Part shown: in pieces, positions 36,079 to 45,471 of the stretch
How the letters are laid out: each line of letters opens with the position of its first letter
Position numbering within the stretch: the first letter of the stretch is position 1
Origin: Blastopirellula marina
Lineage (GTDB): Bacteria; Planctomycetota; Planctomycetia; Pirellulales; Pirellulaceae
Assembly (NCBI RefSeq): GCF_002967765.1
Contig: NZ_PUHY01000004.1
Location: 1-64,000, forward strand
Length of the DNA stretch: 64,000 nucleotides
Reading direction: 5' to 3'
Notes under the pieces: generated by a model
Told to the model about the DNA's origin: nothing
The model's input: only the letters and a program-made list of their open reading frames with translations
Databases searched by the model: none
Translations under genes and position numbers: made by a program

Positions 36079-39000
36079 ATGAATGGATGCATTCGGTATC
36101 GTTTCGGTCGTTTCGTTTCTTGTGCCAACGGGTACGTGGTGCTGGTGCTGCTAGCACTGCTTTCGCCCGCCAGTCGCGTATGGGCCGAAGTGCCCAACAC
36201 TTGGTACGGCGACGCGACGCTGAACGATGTGCATTTTGTCGACGATCGTCACGGGGTGGCGGTTGGTGATCATGGTACTATCTGGCACACTTCCGACGCC
36301 GGCGCGAACTGGCAACAGATTCCGTCCGGAACCGAGGCCCATTTGCACGCGGTTCATTTCTCCGATCCCAAGCATGGCTGGGTGGTCGGTGGTGTCCCGT
36401 TGCCCTATTCCAAACAAACACGCGGCGTGGTGCTGCAATCGTCGGACGGCGGCAACTCGTGGCATGTCATGCCAGATCAAATGTTGCCGAAGCTGACCAG
36501 CGTTCACTTTCAAGACACACGCCATGGCTGGGCAGTCGGGCACGGTTCGAATATTTTTCCGAGCGGCCTATTCGAGACCACCGATGGAGGCCGCACCTGG
36601 CGAAGCTTGCCTGGAACGCAGGAAGCTTGTTTCCGCAAACTAGCCGTGCTCCCCAACGGCGAGTTGCTGTTGGCGGGTCATGGTGGCAATCTTTCGCTGG
36701 CCGATCGTGGTGGAATTCGTCAGCCCAGCATCCAGGCCGATCCGCTGCGTGACATGCAGGCGATTGTCGTGGCAGGCTCGCAAGGGGCAACCGCCGTCGG
36801 TGAAGGAGGCCTGATCCTCAGCTCGACCAACGCCGGTTCATCATGGGAAATCCTCACGCCCGATTGTCTCGGACGGACGATCCGCCAAACCAACTTCTAC
36901 GCGGTCGAGCGGCTCGGTAAGCAGATTTGGATCGGTGGTGCTCCTGGTAGTGTGATCCTTCATTCCAACGATGCTGGTCAATCGTTCGAGATTCAGAAGC
37001 TTCCCCGCACGGCGACCATTAAGGCGATCTACTTTCGCAACGAAACCACCGGGTGGGCGATTGGCTCGTTCGGCACCATCATGAACACGACCAACGGTGG
37101 ACAGACTTGGAACGTGCAGCGCGAAGGTGGCTCGCGTCTTGCTTTGCTTGGCATCGTGCACGATCCATCGATCGTTCCGTTTGAACTGATTAGTTATCAT
37201 GCCGGCACGCAAGGCTTTCTGACCGGGATGGAAGTTCTTAACCGTCCGACTTCCAAAAGTGGAATCACCCGTCTACCGCTACAAGACGCAATTGCCAGCA
37301 GCGGCGGCGACGTCGGAACTACGGCCTGGCAGTTTCCAGCAGAAGACACCAAGCTGAATCTCAGCGGCAAGTCGATGATTGCCGGCTGGGATATGGCGAA
37401 CGATGGTCAAGGTTTGTTGGCTGCCGAAGCGTACCTGGTGCGGCTCATCCGGCAGTGGCGTCCTTCGGTTGTGCTGACCGATTACGCTGATCCCACCGGT
37501 AAGCAGCCGATGGCTTATCTCACCAATCAAATCGTCTTAAACGCGGTCGAGAAAGCCGCTGATATTCAAGCGTTCCCAGAACACCAAGAGGAATTGGGGC
37601 TTGCGCCGTGGTCGGTTGCCCGCGTTTGCAGCGTGATGCCAGAAGATGCGAACGGCTCGATTACCCTCAATGCGACGCAAATCTCACCGCAACTCGCCAT
37701 GTCGGTTTCCGAACATGCGGGAGTTTCACGCGGAATTGCTTTCAGCGAGTTGCTCGTTGGTCCACCGACCGTTGAACTGAAAGTGCTTCGCTCTTCGACC
37801 ATTTCTGAAGGGCGTCTGACCGATATCTTCAGTGGTATCTCGATCCCGGCGGGAAAAGAAGCGCGACGTCCTCCACAGCAAATGCCCGTGGTCGATCTGG
37901 CAACGCTACAGCGGGCCGCTCAAAAGCGACGCAACATGATTGAGATGATCAATCTCGCCGTGAAAGACGAACAACGAGGCGCTTTGGTCCTTGGCCAAAT
38001 GCTGCGGTTAAGTGAAGAACTTGCCCCGGAACGAAGCGTTGAGGTGTTGTTTCACCTTGCCCAGCAAGCGAATCAAAGTGGCAACTTGAGCCTTGCGGCC
38101 GACATGCATCATCAGATTGTTCGCAAGTTCCCACAAAGCTCGCTGGCACCACGCTCGGCGGCTTGGCTAATTGGCTTTTACGCCAGTAACGAGATTCGCT
38201 TTCACGAGCGATCCGCGGTCGAATTCGCCGCTCCGACCACACGCTTGGAGTCGAGTGAGGAAGAGGATGAAGAACCGGAAAGCGAAGTCGCCCAGGTTAG
38301 CTTCAACAAGCCCGAAAACTACCAACGTCCTATCGAATCGTCGCAGCAAGGGAATCAACTGATTGCCGAGCTGAATCAGCTGATGCCGCAAATGCTGTCC
38401 GATCCGGCTGTGGCGTTTTCGTTGGAACGCTTGCTGGCGGCGGAAGGGCACTCGCGACAAGGAGAATCGTACGTTCGTCGACTCTTGAACTTGAGCCAGG
38501 ACAATCCCTGGTCGCAGAAGGCACAATGGGAGTTGGCCTTGGGAAGGGGCAATGGCCGTATCGATGCTCCGAATGTCCAAGCCACTTATGGGGAAGTGAA
38601 GCCGATCCTCGACGGCAATCTGAACGATCCGATCTGGCAAGCCGGCAAACCGGTCGACTTCCAGGCCGGAACGGTTTCAGTCGAAGAAGGAGCCCCGCCA
38701 GCGGCGATGATGGTCGCTTTCGACGACGATTACTTGTATCTGGCGATTCGCTGCATGAAGTCGAAGAAGTTTCAATACGAAGCGCCGTCAAAAGAGGCCC
38801 GTCCACGTGACGCGGACCTCGAAGAGAGCGATCGCGTAAAGATTTCTCTCGATCTCGATCGCGACTATGCCACCGCTTACGAGCTGACCATCGACTATCG
38901 CGGAATGACGTCCGATGCCTTGGCCGGAAATCAGACGTGGGACCCGCAGTGGTTTGTTGCCTCCAAGCAGGATCAAGCGACCTGGACGATCGAAGCAGCA

Positions 39001-39159
39001 ATTCCGCTCGGCGAATTGACCGGCGAAATCATTCGTCCCGGGACGTCCTGGGCCATGTCCGCTCAGCGCGTCATCGTGGGGGAAGGGACCGAATCTTGGC
39101 CGAAAAGTGCGGTTTACGAAATGGGCCCCAGCGAGTTCGGCCTCTTGCAATTTCGTTAA
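36079..39159 (+). CDS. Secreted YCF48/BNR-repeat protein with middle PIG-L-like region and C-terminal CBM9-like domain
   Basis: 1026 aa from the ATG at 36079. A TTG 39 bases upstream is in frame but lacks support. Signal peptide VVLVLLALLSPASRVWA. Residues about 27-340 are YCF48-type propeller repeats (VHFVDDRHGVAVGDHGTIWHTSDAGANW, DTRHGWAVG, ETTGWAIGSFGTIMNTTNGGQTW). Residues about 350-560 loosely resemble a degenerate PIG-L/LmbE domain (AAEAYLVRLIRQWRPSVVLTDYADP, NQIVLNAVEKAADI) but lack its zinc-binding HPDD/HPDH. A helical, TPR-like part follows (LVLGQMLRLSEELAPERSVEVLFHLAQQANQSG). The last about 190 residues are CBM9-like (PILDGNLNDPIWQAGKPVDFQ, SDRVKISLDLDRDYATAYELTIDYRGMTSD, IEAAIPLGEL). 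Function unknown. Confidence 0.75.
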   Translation: MNGCIRYRFGRFVSCANGYVVLVLLALLSPASRVWAEVPNTWYGDATLNDVHFVDDRHGVAVGDHGTIWHTSDAGANWQQIPSGTEAHLHAVHFSDPKHGWVVGGVPLPYSKQTRGVVLQSSDGGNSWHVMPDQMLPKLTSVHFQDTRHGWAVGHGSNIFPSGLFETTDGGRTWRSLPGTQEACFRKLAVLPNGELLLAGHGGNLSLADRGGIRQPSIQADPLRDMQAIVVAGSQGATAVGEGGLILSSTNAGSSWEILTPDCLGRTIRQTNFYAVERLGKQIWIGGAPGSVILHSNDAGQSFEIQKLPRTATIKAIYFRNETTGWAIGSFGTIMNTTNGGQTWNVQREGGSRLALLGIVHDPSIVPFELISYHAGTQGFLTGMEVLNRPTSKSGITRLPLQDAIASSGGDVGTTAWQFPAEDTKLNLSGKSMIAGWDMANDGQGLLAAEAYLVRLIRQWRPSVVLTDYADPTGKQPMAYLTNQIVLNAVEKAADIQAFPEHQEELGLAPWSVARVCSVMPEDANGSITLNATQISPQLAMSVSEHAGVSRGIAFSELLVGPPTVELKVLRSSTISEGRLTDIFSGISIPAGKEARRPPQQMPVVDLATLQRAAQKRRNMIEMINLAVKDEQRGALVLGQMLRLSEELAPERSVEVLFHLAQQANQSGNLSLAADMHHQIVRKFPQSSLAPRSAAWLIGFYASNEIRFHERSAVEFAAPTTRLESSEEEDEEPESEVAQVSFNKPENYQRPIESSQQGNQLIAELNQLMPQMLSDPAVAFSLERLLAAEGHSRQGESYVRRLLNLSQDNPWSQKAQWELALGRGNGRIDAPNVQATYGEVKPILDGNLNDPIWQAGKPVDFQAGTVSVEEGAPPAAMMVAFDDDYLYLAIRCMKSKKFQYEAPSKEARPRDADLEESDRVKISLDLDRDYATAYELTIDYRGMTSDALAGNQTWDPQWFVASKQDQATWTIEAAIPLGELTGEIIRPGTSWAMSAQRVIVGEGTESWPKSAVYEMGPSEFGLLQFR

Positions 39160-39215
39160 AGAGGCCTAGAACCAAGCGAGTTCGACTTTCATAGACAAAC
39201 TCGCAAGGGATCGTT

Positions 39216-40184
39216 GTGGCGTATCTGATTGGTGTCGATGAAGCTGGCTACGGACCCAACCTAGGGCCGCTGGTCATTGGTGGCACGTTGTGGCGGATCG
39301 AAGAACCTGGCGACGATCTGGCATCACTCGATCTGTACCAACGACTTGCCAAGGCGATCGCGAATAAGCCAGGGCCGAAGCATCTCGCGATTGCCGATTC
39401 CAAGGTGATTTACGCCAAGCGAAAAGATTTGTCGCTACTGGAAGAAGCCGTTCTGGCGACCTGCGACGTCAGCAAACACGCACTGCCGATCTGGCACGGT
39501 CGGTGTGAAGTCGATATCGAGGATGAACGCGTCGGCCAGCATGCCCCATGGTACGCAGGATGGGATAGGCCGTTTCCGGTGCACACAACGGACGAGATCG
39601 TGGCGGGACGCCGCGATGCGTTTGCCACGGCTTGTGAGGAAGAAGCGGTTTCGCTCGCCGATGTGCAGTGCATGTTTCTCACCGCCCAGCGATTCAACGC
39701 CCGCTTGGCGAACTGTGACAATAAGAGCACCGTTTTATCTCAGGCCACGATGGGATTGGTTCTCCGATTGCTACAAAGCATTCCCACGGGCGAGTCCCAC
39801 GTAATCCGCATTGTGTGCGACAAGCATGGAGGGCGGGATTACTACTTGGGGCTATTACAACACTTCTTCCCGGATGCGTGGTGGCAGCCCCTGGAAGAAT
39901 CGAAAGCGGTCAGCCGATACACGGCCGGCTTGAACTCGCACCAGGTGACCATCGAGTTTCGCTCGAAGGGAGAAGGCTTTTTGCCCACCGCATTGGCTTC
40001 GATCTACGCCAAATTTCATCGTGAAGTCGCCATGTTGGCCTTTAACCGCTATTGGGGGACGCATGTCCCTGGAATTGCAGAAACGGCCGGCTACCCGGTC
40101 GATGCCAAACGGTTTGCGGTCGAGACCGAGTCGGCCCGCGAAAAGTTGCAAATCCCTTGGGAAATGTTCTGGCGACTGAAATAA
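39216..40184 (+). CDS. Divergent RNase HII-like protein
   Basis: 322 aa from a GTG at 39216 with AAGGGA six bases upstream. It opens MAYLIGVDEAGYGPNLGPLVIGG, parallel to the RNase HII signature GVDEAGRGPLAGPVV, and continues to AIADSKVI (compare DSK in RNase HII). D8 and E9 are the first two acids. D202 (VCDKHGGRDYY) stands where the third lies, and ALASIYAKFHREVAML matches the SIIAKVTRDRLM block, but the fourth aspartate is a glutamate (E270). It is longer than RNase HII (about 200 aa) because of an insertion. It is probably an RNase H-like nuclease or a relative with a changed role. The genuine rnhB is not in the window. Confidence 0.72.
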   Translation: MAYLIGVDEAGYGPNLGPLVIGGTLWRIEEPGDDLASLDLYQRLAKAIANKPGPKHLAIADSKVIYAKRKDLSLLEEAVLATCDVSKHALPIWHGRCEVDIEDERVGQHAPWYAGWDRPFPVHTTDEIVAGRRDAFATACEEEAVSLADVQCMFLTAQRFNARLANCDNKSTVLSQATMGLVLRLLQSIPTGESHVIRIVCDKHGGRDYYLGLLQHFFPDAWWQPLEESKAVSRYTAGLNSHQVTIEFRSKGEGFLPTALASIYAKFHREVAMLAFNRYWGTHVPGIAETAGYPVDAKRFAVETESAREKLQIPWEMFWRLK

Positions 40185-40250
40185 AGGAGGCGAACCGCTC
40201 GTTGTCGGATTGGGTCCTGGGTAATAAACTAATTAAAGTATGTGAAAAAT

Positions 40251-40279
40251 GCCCAGACCTGCTCTGGGCGGTTTGTTCC
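40251..40279 (+). terminator. Stem-loop between RNase HII-like gene and sufS
   Basis: GCCCAGA (40251-40257) and TCTGGGC (40263-40269) form a 7-bp stem with a five-base loop, followed by GGTTTGTT. It could be a weak terminator of the upstream gene or a leader hairpin of sufS. It ends 30 bases before the sufS start. Confidence 0.55.
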
Positions 40280-40298
40280 TTAAGCTCACCACCGATTC

Positions 40299-41546
40299 AT
40301 GGCCACAACCCAGATGGAATCGCAGTTGGATGTCGCTCGCATCCGGACCGATTTTCCGATTCTTCACCAGGTCGACGACGAAGGTAATCCGCTCGTTTAC
40401 TTGGATAACGCCGCCAGCAGCCAGCGTCCGCAATCGGTGATTGATTGCCTAAGTGACGTCTATGAAAAACATTACGCGAATGTTCATCGCGGCGGCCACC
40501 GCTTGAGTGCGGAATCGACCGATCTTTACGAAGCGGCCCGCCAAGCCGCGCGGCGGTTCATCGGGGCCAAATCGGACAACGAGGTGATCTTCACGTCCGG
40601 CACGACCATGGGCATCAATCTGGTGGCCCGCAGCTGGGGCGATACCAACATCTCAGCGGGCGACGAGATCTTGCTGACCGAGATGGAGCATCACTCGAAC
40701 CTCGTTCCATGGCATCAGTTAGCTCAACGGACGGGCGCCACGATCAAAGCGATTCCGGTCACGGCGGAAGGTTTGCTCGATCTTGACGCCCTCCCGCAAG
40801 TTCTCACCGAGAAGACAAAGATCGTCGGCCTGTGTGCGGTTTCCAACGTGCTGGGGACGATCAATCCCGTGCCGCAGATTGTCGAGGCTGCCCATCAAGT
40901 AGGGGCCAAGGTGCTGGTCGACGCCGCCCAAGCGGTGCCACACGAAGCGATCGATGTCACCAAATGGGATGCCGATTTTGTTGCGTTCAGTTCGCACAAA
41001 ATGCTGGGCCCCTCAGGCGTTGGCATTCTCTATGGCAAAGAAGCCCTGCTCGACGCGATGCCACCATTCCTTGGGGGTGGCAGCATGATCGACGATGTCG
41101 CTCTCGATCATTTCACGCCCGCGATGCTCCCCGCGAAGTTTGAGGCAGGCACACCGCCGATTGCCGACGCGATTGCGATGAAGCCAGCAATCGAATACCT
41201 CGAAAGTGTTGGCTTGTCGCAGATTCTGCAGCACGAACAAGCCTTGGCCGCTTACGCCCATGACTTGCTGATCAACGTTCCCGGGCTGCGTTTCCTCGGA
41301 CCAGGCATTTCCGAGAAGGCAGGCATCGTCAGCTTCACGATCGATGGGCTGGCCGCCAGCGACATTGCGGCGTTCCTCGACGGACACGGAATCGCCGTGC
41401 GAGAAGGGCATCATTGCACGTTGCCGCTGCACAAGAAACTAGGCATCAGTGCCAGCGTCCGAGCGAGCTTCTATCTGTACAACACGCGGGAAGAAGTCGA
41501 AAAGCTGGCCGATTCGGTGAAAACCACCGTCGCGTTTTTTGGGTAG
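40299..41546 (+). CDS. sufS: Cysteine desulfurase, SufS type
   Basis: A 415-aa PLP enzyme that releases sulfur from cysteine for Fe-S cluster assembly. The SufS/CsdA (group II) signature is clear: LVYLDNAASSQRPQSVID, NVHRGGHRLSAEST, IFTSGTTMGINLVA, EMEHHSNLVPW, the PLP lysine in AFSSHKMLGPSGVGILYG, and the catalytic cysteine in VREGHHCTLPLHKKLG. No other suf genes (B, C, D, E) lie next to it, so the rest of the machinery must be elsewhere. Confidence 0.93.
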   Translation: MATTQMESQLDVARIRTDFPILHQVDDEGNPLVYLDNAASSQRPQSVIDCLSDVYEKHYANVHRGGHRLSAESTDLYEAARQAARRFIGAKSDNEVIFTSGTTMGINLVARSWGDTNISAGDEILLTEMEHHSNLVPWHQLAQRTGATIKAIPVTAEGLLDLDALPQVLTEKTKIVGLCAVSNVLGTINPVPQIVEAAHQVGAKVLVDAAQAVPHEAIDVTKWDADFVAFSSHKMLGPSGVGILYGKEALLDAMPPFLGGGSMIDDVALDHFTPAMLPAKFEAGTPPIADAIAMKPAIEYLESVGLSQILQHEQALAAYAHDLLINVPGLRFLGPGISEKAGIVSFTIDGLAASDIAAFLDGHGIAVREGHHCTLPLHKKLGISASVRASFYLYNTREEVEKLADSVKTTVAFFG

Positions 41547-41651
41547 ATTTGTAGGAAGACTTACCAGACGTCTCGATCGAAATCGGATAGACTGGACCTA
41601 CCCTCACAACCCAAAATGCATCATGAATTCTCGGTAGGAGAGAGAACTTCT

Positions 41652-42122
41652 ATGGCAAGCAAAGACTACAACCGTCGTGATTTTCACAAGCTTTCGGCTG
41701 CCGCACTCGGTGGAATGATCGCCGCTGGGGCCATTGGTTGCGGTGGCGAAAAGAAGCCTGCCGATGACGGAGGCGAAGCACCTCCGGCCGACTCGGCTGG
41801 CGCCGGTGAGGGCACCTCGACGGTAGCCAAGCATGCCTGTCGCGGCATGAACGAATGCAAAGGGCAAGGCTTAGGTGGCGAGAACGATTGTGCCGGGACG
41901 AGCAAGTGCGCCACGATCGAACATCACGCGTGCGGCGGGCAGAATGAGTGCAAAGGGCAAGGTGGTTGTGGCAAAACGCCCGGCGCCAACGAATGTGCCG
42001 GCAAAGGTGGATGTCATATCCCGATGACTGGCGGCATGTGGGACAAGGCCCGCGAAATGTTCGAGGAAAAGATGAAGGAGAAAGGCGTCGAACTGAAGCC
42101 TGCTCCGGAAGCCGCCGCGTAA
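41652..42122 (+). CDS. Bufferin-type RiPP precursor (BufA2-like), Tat and lipoprotein signals
   Basis: 156 aa from the ATG at 41652, which has GGAGAG upstream. The N-terminus has a Tat signal (NRRDFHKLSAAALGGMIAAG), with a possible lipobox cysteine right after it in AIGCGG. The core carries nine cysteines in repeats: HACRGMNECKGQG, NDCAG, KCAT, HACGGQNECKGQGGCG, ANECAGKGGCHIPM. These are the CxGxNxCKGQG-type repeats of the bufferin (BufA2) family, in which Cys residues are modified by a DUF692 oxidase to make a copper-binding thiooxazole peptide. The next two genes are that oxidase and its partner. The acidic linker (PADDGGEAPPADSAGAGEGT) and the C-terminal helix MWDKAREMFEEKMKEKG are extra. 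Metal and modification are inferred. Confidence 0.82.
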   Translation: MASKDYNRRDFHKLSAAALGGMIAAGAIGCGGEKKPADDGGEAPPADSAGAGEGTSTVAKHACRGMNECKGQGLGGENDCAGTSKCATIEHHACGGQNECKGQGGCGKTPGANECAGKGGCHIPMTGGMWDKAREMFEEKMKEKGVELKPAPEAAA

Positions 42123-42141
42123 GTCGATCGAGATGTAGCGT

Positions 42142-43092
42142 ATGTCTCCCTCGAGACAAACATCCCAAGAGCCAACTCAGCCCAGACTCGGATTCGACAA
42201 CCTTGGTCTGGGCGTGGGACTGCGGGCCCCGCACTTTGGTTATCTGTTAGAGCACTGGCCGACCGTCGATTGGTTCGAGATCATCTCAGAGAACTATATC
42301 GACTCCCAAGGTCGACCGCGCTATGTGCTCGACCAAATCGCTGAGCGTTACCCGGTAGTCATGCATGGGGTTTCGCTTTCGATTGGAAGTACCGATCCGC
42401 TCGATTACGACTATCTTGGCAAACTGAAGAAGCTGTCTGGCGAAATCGGGGCCTGTTGGATTTCCGATCATGTCTGCTGGACCGGCGTAAACGGCAAGAA
42501 CACGCACGATCTGTTGCCGATTCCTTACAACGAAGAAACTGTCCAGCATGTCGCCACGCGGGTGCGTGCCGTGCAAGACTTCCTGGGGCAACCGCTGGTA
42601 CTGGAAGATCCCAGCAGTTACGTGACCTTCGCCGACTCGAACATGACCGAGTGGGAGTTTCTCACCGCGCTGACGCAGGAAACGGGCTGCGGCCTGTTAC
42701 TCGATGTGAATAATGTCTACGTCTCGTCGGTGAATCACGATTTCGACCCGGTCGAGTACATCGAAAATATCCCTTGGCAAAACGTCGTTCAGTTCCACCT
42801 GGCCGGCCACACGAACATGGGGGATTACTGCATCGATACGCACGATGGCCATGTGATCGATCCGGTATGGCAGTTGTACAAGCTGGCTCATCAGCGGACC
42901 GGCGGCGTTTCGACGCTGTTGGAGTGGGACGCCAACATCCCTGATTTCCCCACAATGCATGCCGAAGTCCTTAAGGCTCGGAAGCTGATCCAAGGGGAAT
43001 CGATCGCCAGCGAAAGCGGCGATGCCCCGGCGGACCGATCTGGCGTAGTCGTTCCCCACCCGGCGCATCACATCGATCACGAGGTTGGCTAA
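42142..43092 (+). CDS. DUF692 multinuclear iron oxidase (BufB-like)
   Basis: A 316-aa TIM-barrel enzyme of the MNIO (DUF692/MbnB/BufB) family. Likely iron ligands can be seen: FEIISENY, VVMHGVSLSI, CWISDHVCWTG, the DVNNVYVSS, VVQFHLAGHTNMG, THDGHVIDPVW and TLLEWDANIPDF motifs. It starts 17 bases after the precursor stop and overlaps the next gene's possible TTG start, so the three are coupled. Known MNIO enzymes oxidise cysteines of a precursor into oxazolone-thioamide or thiooxazole groups, using Fe and O2. Here the substrate is the Cys-rich protein just upstream (inferred). Confidence 0.9.
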   Translation: MSPSRQTSQEPTQPRLGFDNLGLGVGLRAPHFGYLLEHWPTVDWFEIISENYIDSQGRPRYVLDQIAERYPVVMHGVSLSIGSTDPLDYDYLGKLKKLSGEIGACWISDHVCWTGVNGKNTHDLLPIPYNEETVQHVATRVRAVQDFLGQPLVLEDPSSYVTFADSNMTEWEFLTALTQETGCGLLLDVNNVYVSSVNHDFDPVEYIENIPWQNVVQFHLAGHTNMGDYCIDTHDGHVIDPVWQLYKLAHQRTGGVSTLLEWDANIPDFPTMHAEVLKARKLIQGESIASESGDAPADRSGVVVPHPAHHIDHEVG

Positions 43093-43096
43093 CCCG

Positions 43097-43984
43097 ATGC
43101 CGCAACCTCCGCTCAATTCGCGTGATCTGCCGACGATCCAGCAGTGGTTTCAGGCCGTCATCACCAGTGCGGAAGGTGTCTCTCGCGGTGTCGATTCCTC
43201 TGCGGCGAAAGGCTGCATCGATATCTCCGCGGCAGAGATTGAAGGGGTGATTCTTCCGAGTCAGAAGCGAAGCAGTCTCCAGCGGTTGGAAGTTTACGCC
43301 AACGCCTATTTCGCTCGCCTGACCGAATGTCTGCAGGCCATCTATCCGATCTTCGCCCAGACGGTCGGTGAGGAACTGTTCGCCCAGTTTGCTCTAAGGT
43401 ATTTGCAGCTGTACCCATCGCGGTCGTACACGCTGAACCGCTTAGGGGACCACTTTGTCGAGTTTCTAAACGAAACCCGACCTGCCGAAACGAGTGACGC
43501 ACCTGACTGGATCGACTTTATCATCTGCCTGGCACGCCTCGAGTGGGGCATCGATCAGGTCTTTGATGGGGCAGGCTACGAGGGGAAACCGGTCATTGCT
43601 CCCGATCAGCTTCAACAACTGTCGCCAGAAGCGTTTTGGAATGCCCAGGCCGAACTGGTCCCCTGCCTCCAGTTGTTCGCTTTTCCCTTCCCGATCAACG
43701 ACTACTTCACCGCCACCAAGAGGTCTGGCGACGCCCAGGTTCCCTCCCCCCAGCCAACTTGGCTGGCCCTCTCGCGGCGTGATTTCATCGTGCGACGGAT
43801 TCCGTTGACGTCGTTTGAGCATGCCCTGCTCGCGCAAATGGTCCGCGGATTACCGATCGGGGAATCAATCGAAGCTGCCCTTACGGAAACGGAAGAAACG
43901 GAAAACCTTCCCGAAGTGCTAGCAGCCACATTTCAAAAGTTGGCCGCCGAACAGCTGATTCTCGCGATAAAGACAGCTTCGTAA
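43097..43984 (+). CDS. DUF2063 partner protein (BufC/HvfC-like)
   Basis: 295 aa from the ATG at 43097. A TTG at 43085, overlapping the oxidase stop, is the alternative. The N-terminal domain LPSQKRSSLQRLEVYANAYFARLTECLQAIYPIFAQTVGEELFAQFALRYLQLYPSRSYTLN is the HvfC/BufC (DUF2063) fold, and the second half (IICLARLEWGIDQVFDG...) is its usual continuation. Proteins of this family recognise the leader of the precursor and hand it to the oxidase. Its placement directly after the DUF692 gene completes a bufABC-like operon. No dedicated copper transporter or DoxX-type gene (bufD) follows. Confidence 0.88.
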   Translation: MPQPPLNSRDLPTIQQWFQAVITSAEGVSRGVDSSAAKGCIDISAAEIEGVILPSQKRSSLQRLEVYANAYFARLTECLQAIYPIFAQTVGEELFAQFALRYLQLYPSRSYTLNRLGDHFVEFLNETRPAETSDAPDWIDFIICLARLEWGIDQVFDGAGYEGKPVIAPDQLQQLSPEAFWNAQAELVPCLQLFAFPFPINDYFTATKRSGDAQVPSPQPTWLALSRRDFIVRRIPLTSFEHALLAQMVRGLPIGESIEAALTETEETENLPEVLAATFQKLAAEQLILAIKTAS

Positions 43985-44239
43985 CGAATGACGAATAAGG
44001 ATCTCGCGGTTCCGACGGACGATTTCATCGCCGAAGATGGGATCCTGAGAATGGGTAAATCTTATGTAAGAAGCAAGGAAATGGAGGGGGAATGGGGGCC
44101 CTGCTGCTTGTGAACCGCGGCCAACCCCCTACAATCAATGAGTTACATTTCGGTGCCGATTCGTCAGCACCGGTGCTCGGTAGGATTCCCAGAAGGGCAT
44201 TCCCCTCCCCTTGCCCGATCTAGTTCTTTGAGGGCCGCA

Positions 44240-45439
44240 ATGGCATTGGTTAGCTGGGTTCGAGGTCGCGTCTTTAACTTCGTTCACCGTAATAACTTAG
44301 TTTACAATACATGCTGGGAAGACCCCCGTTTGGATCGGGTCGCCCTGGATATCAAGCCCCACCACAACGTGATGGTCATCACGTCGGCAGGCTGCAACGC
44401 CCTGGACTATGTCCTGGCCGGTGCAAACCACGTTTACGCGGTGGATATGAATCCGCGGCAAAACGCGCTGCTCGACCTGAAGAAAGCCGCCATCCAGAAC
44501 CTGGAGTATGAAGACTTCTTCTCCATGTTCGGCAAAGGGCAACTGCTGAACTTCAAAGACATCTACAAGGATCACCTTCGCAGTTCCTTGCCAGAATGGT
44601 CGCGTGGCTACTGGGATCGCAAGATCAAGTACTTCAAGCCTCGCAAACGGAAGAGCTTCTACTTCCGCGGCACCTCTGGATCGTTTGCCAAAGTGGTGAA
44701 CATGTACGTCGATAACGTACTGCGGATGCGTCCGATGGTGCTCGATTTGCTGAACGCGAAAGACTTGCAAGAGCAGCGCGAGATCTTCGATATCATCGAT
44801 CGCAAGCTGTGGACTGGTCCCCTGAAGTTTGCGATGAGCCGCGATACCACGTGGAGCCTGGTTGGTGTGCCACGTGCCCAGCGGGAACACCTCGAGAAGC
44901 AATACGCTAACGGGATCGCCGAGTTCGTCCAAGACAACATGCGAGCCGTGTTCGCCGAATTGCCGATTCAGGACAACTACTTCTGGCGCGTCTACGTGAC
45001 CGGTCAGTACACCGAGACCTGCTGTCCCGAGTACTTAAAGCCAGAAAACTTCCAGACGCTGAAAGATGGTCTGGTCCACAAAGTCAGCACGCATACCGAC
45101 TCGGTGCAGCACTTCCTTGAGAAACACACCGATCACCCGCTGCACCGGCTGGTGCTGCTGGATCACCAAGACTGGCTGACAGACAAGCTGTACTTTGCCT
45201 TGGTCAACGAATGGCAAGCGATTGCTGATCGTCTGCAAGGGGAAGAAGATGCTCGCATCATCTGGCGAACGGGCGGCTTGAACACTGACTTCGTCGACGA
45301 AGTCGAGATCACGCACAACGGTCAGAAGAAGCAGGTCGGCGAACTGCTGACATACAATCAGCCACTGGCAGACGAGCTACACGTCAAAGATCGGGTGCAT
45401 ACCTACGGGGCGTTTCGGATCGCGGACATCGCGGCCTAG
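44240..45439 (+). CDS. btaA: Diacylglycerol 3-amino-3-carboxypropyl transferase BtaA-like
   Basis: 399 aa from the ATG at 44240, preceded by GAGGG at six bases. An in-frame ATG at 44138 gives an unsupported N-terminal addition. Motifs fit the DUF3419/BtaA family: [29 protein letters not shown] and [42 protein letters not shown] (SAM-binding), then GRAPYNGQWK-like [22 protein letters not shown]. It adds the aminocarboxypropyl group of SAM to diacylglycerol, the first step to betaine lipid (DGTS). It is followed 32 bases later by the methyltransferase that would complete the headgroup. Confidence 0.9.
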   Translation: MALVSWVRGRVFNFVHRNNLVYNTCWEDPRLDRVALDIKPHHNVMVITSAGCNALDYVLAGANHVYAVDMNPRQNALLDLKKAAIQNLEYEDFFSMFGKGQLLNFKDIYKDHLRSSLPEWSRGYWDRKIKYFKPRKRKSFYFRGTSGSFAKVVNMYVDNVLRMRPMVLDLLNAKDLQEQREIFDIIDRKLWTGPLKFAMSRDTTWSLVGVPRAQREHLEKQYANGIAEFVQDNMRAVFAELPIQDNYFWRVYVTGQYTETCCPEYLKPENFQTLKDGLVHKVSTHTDSVQHFLEKHTDHPLHRLVLLDHQDWLTDKLYFALVNEWQAIADRLQGEEDARIIWRTGGLNTDFVDEVEITHNGQKKQVGELLTYNQPLADELHVKDRVHTYGAFRIADIAA

Positions 45440-45471
45440 TTCTGACTCGCAATCACCTGGAGAAGCCCCTG

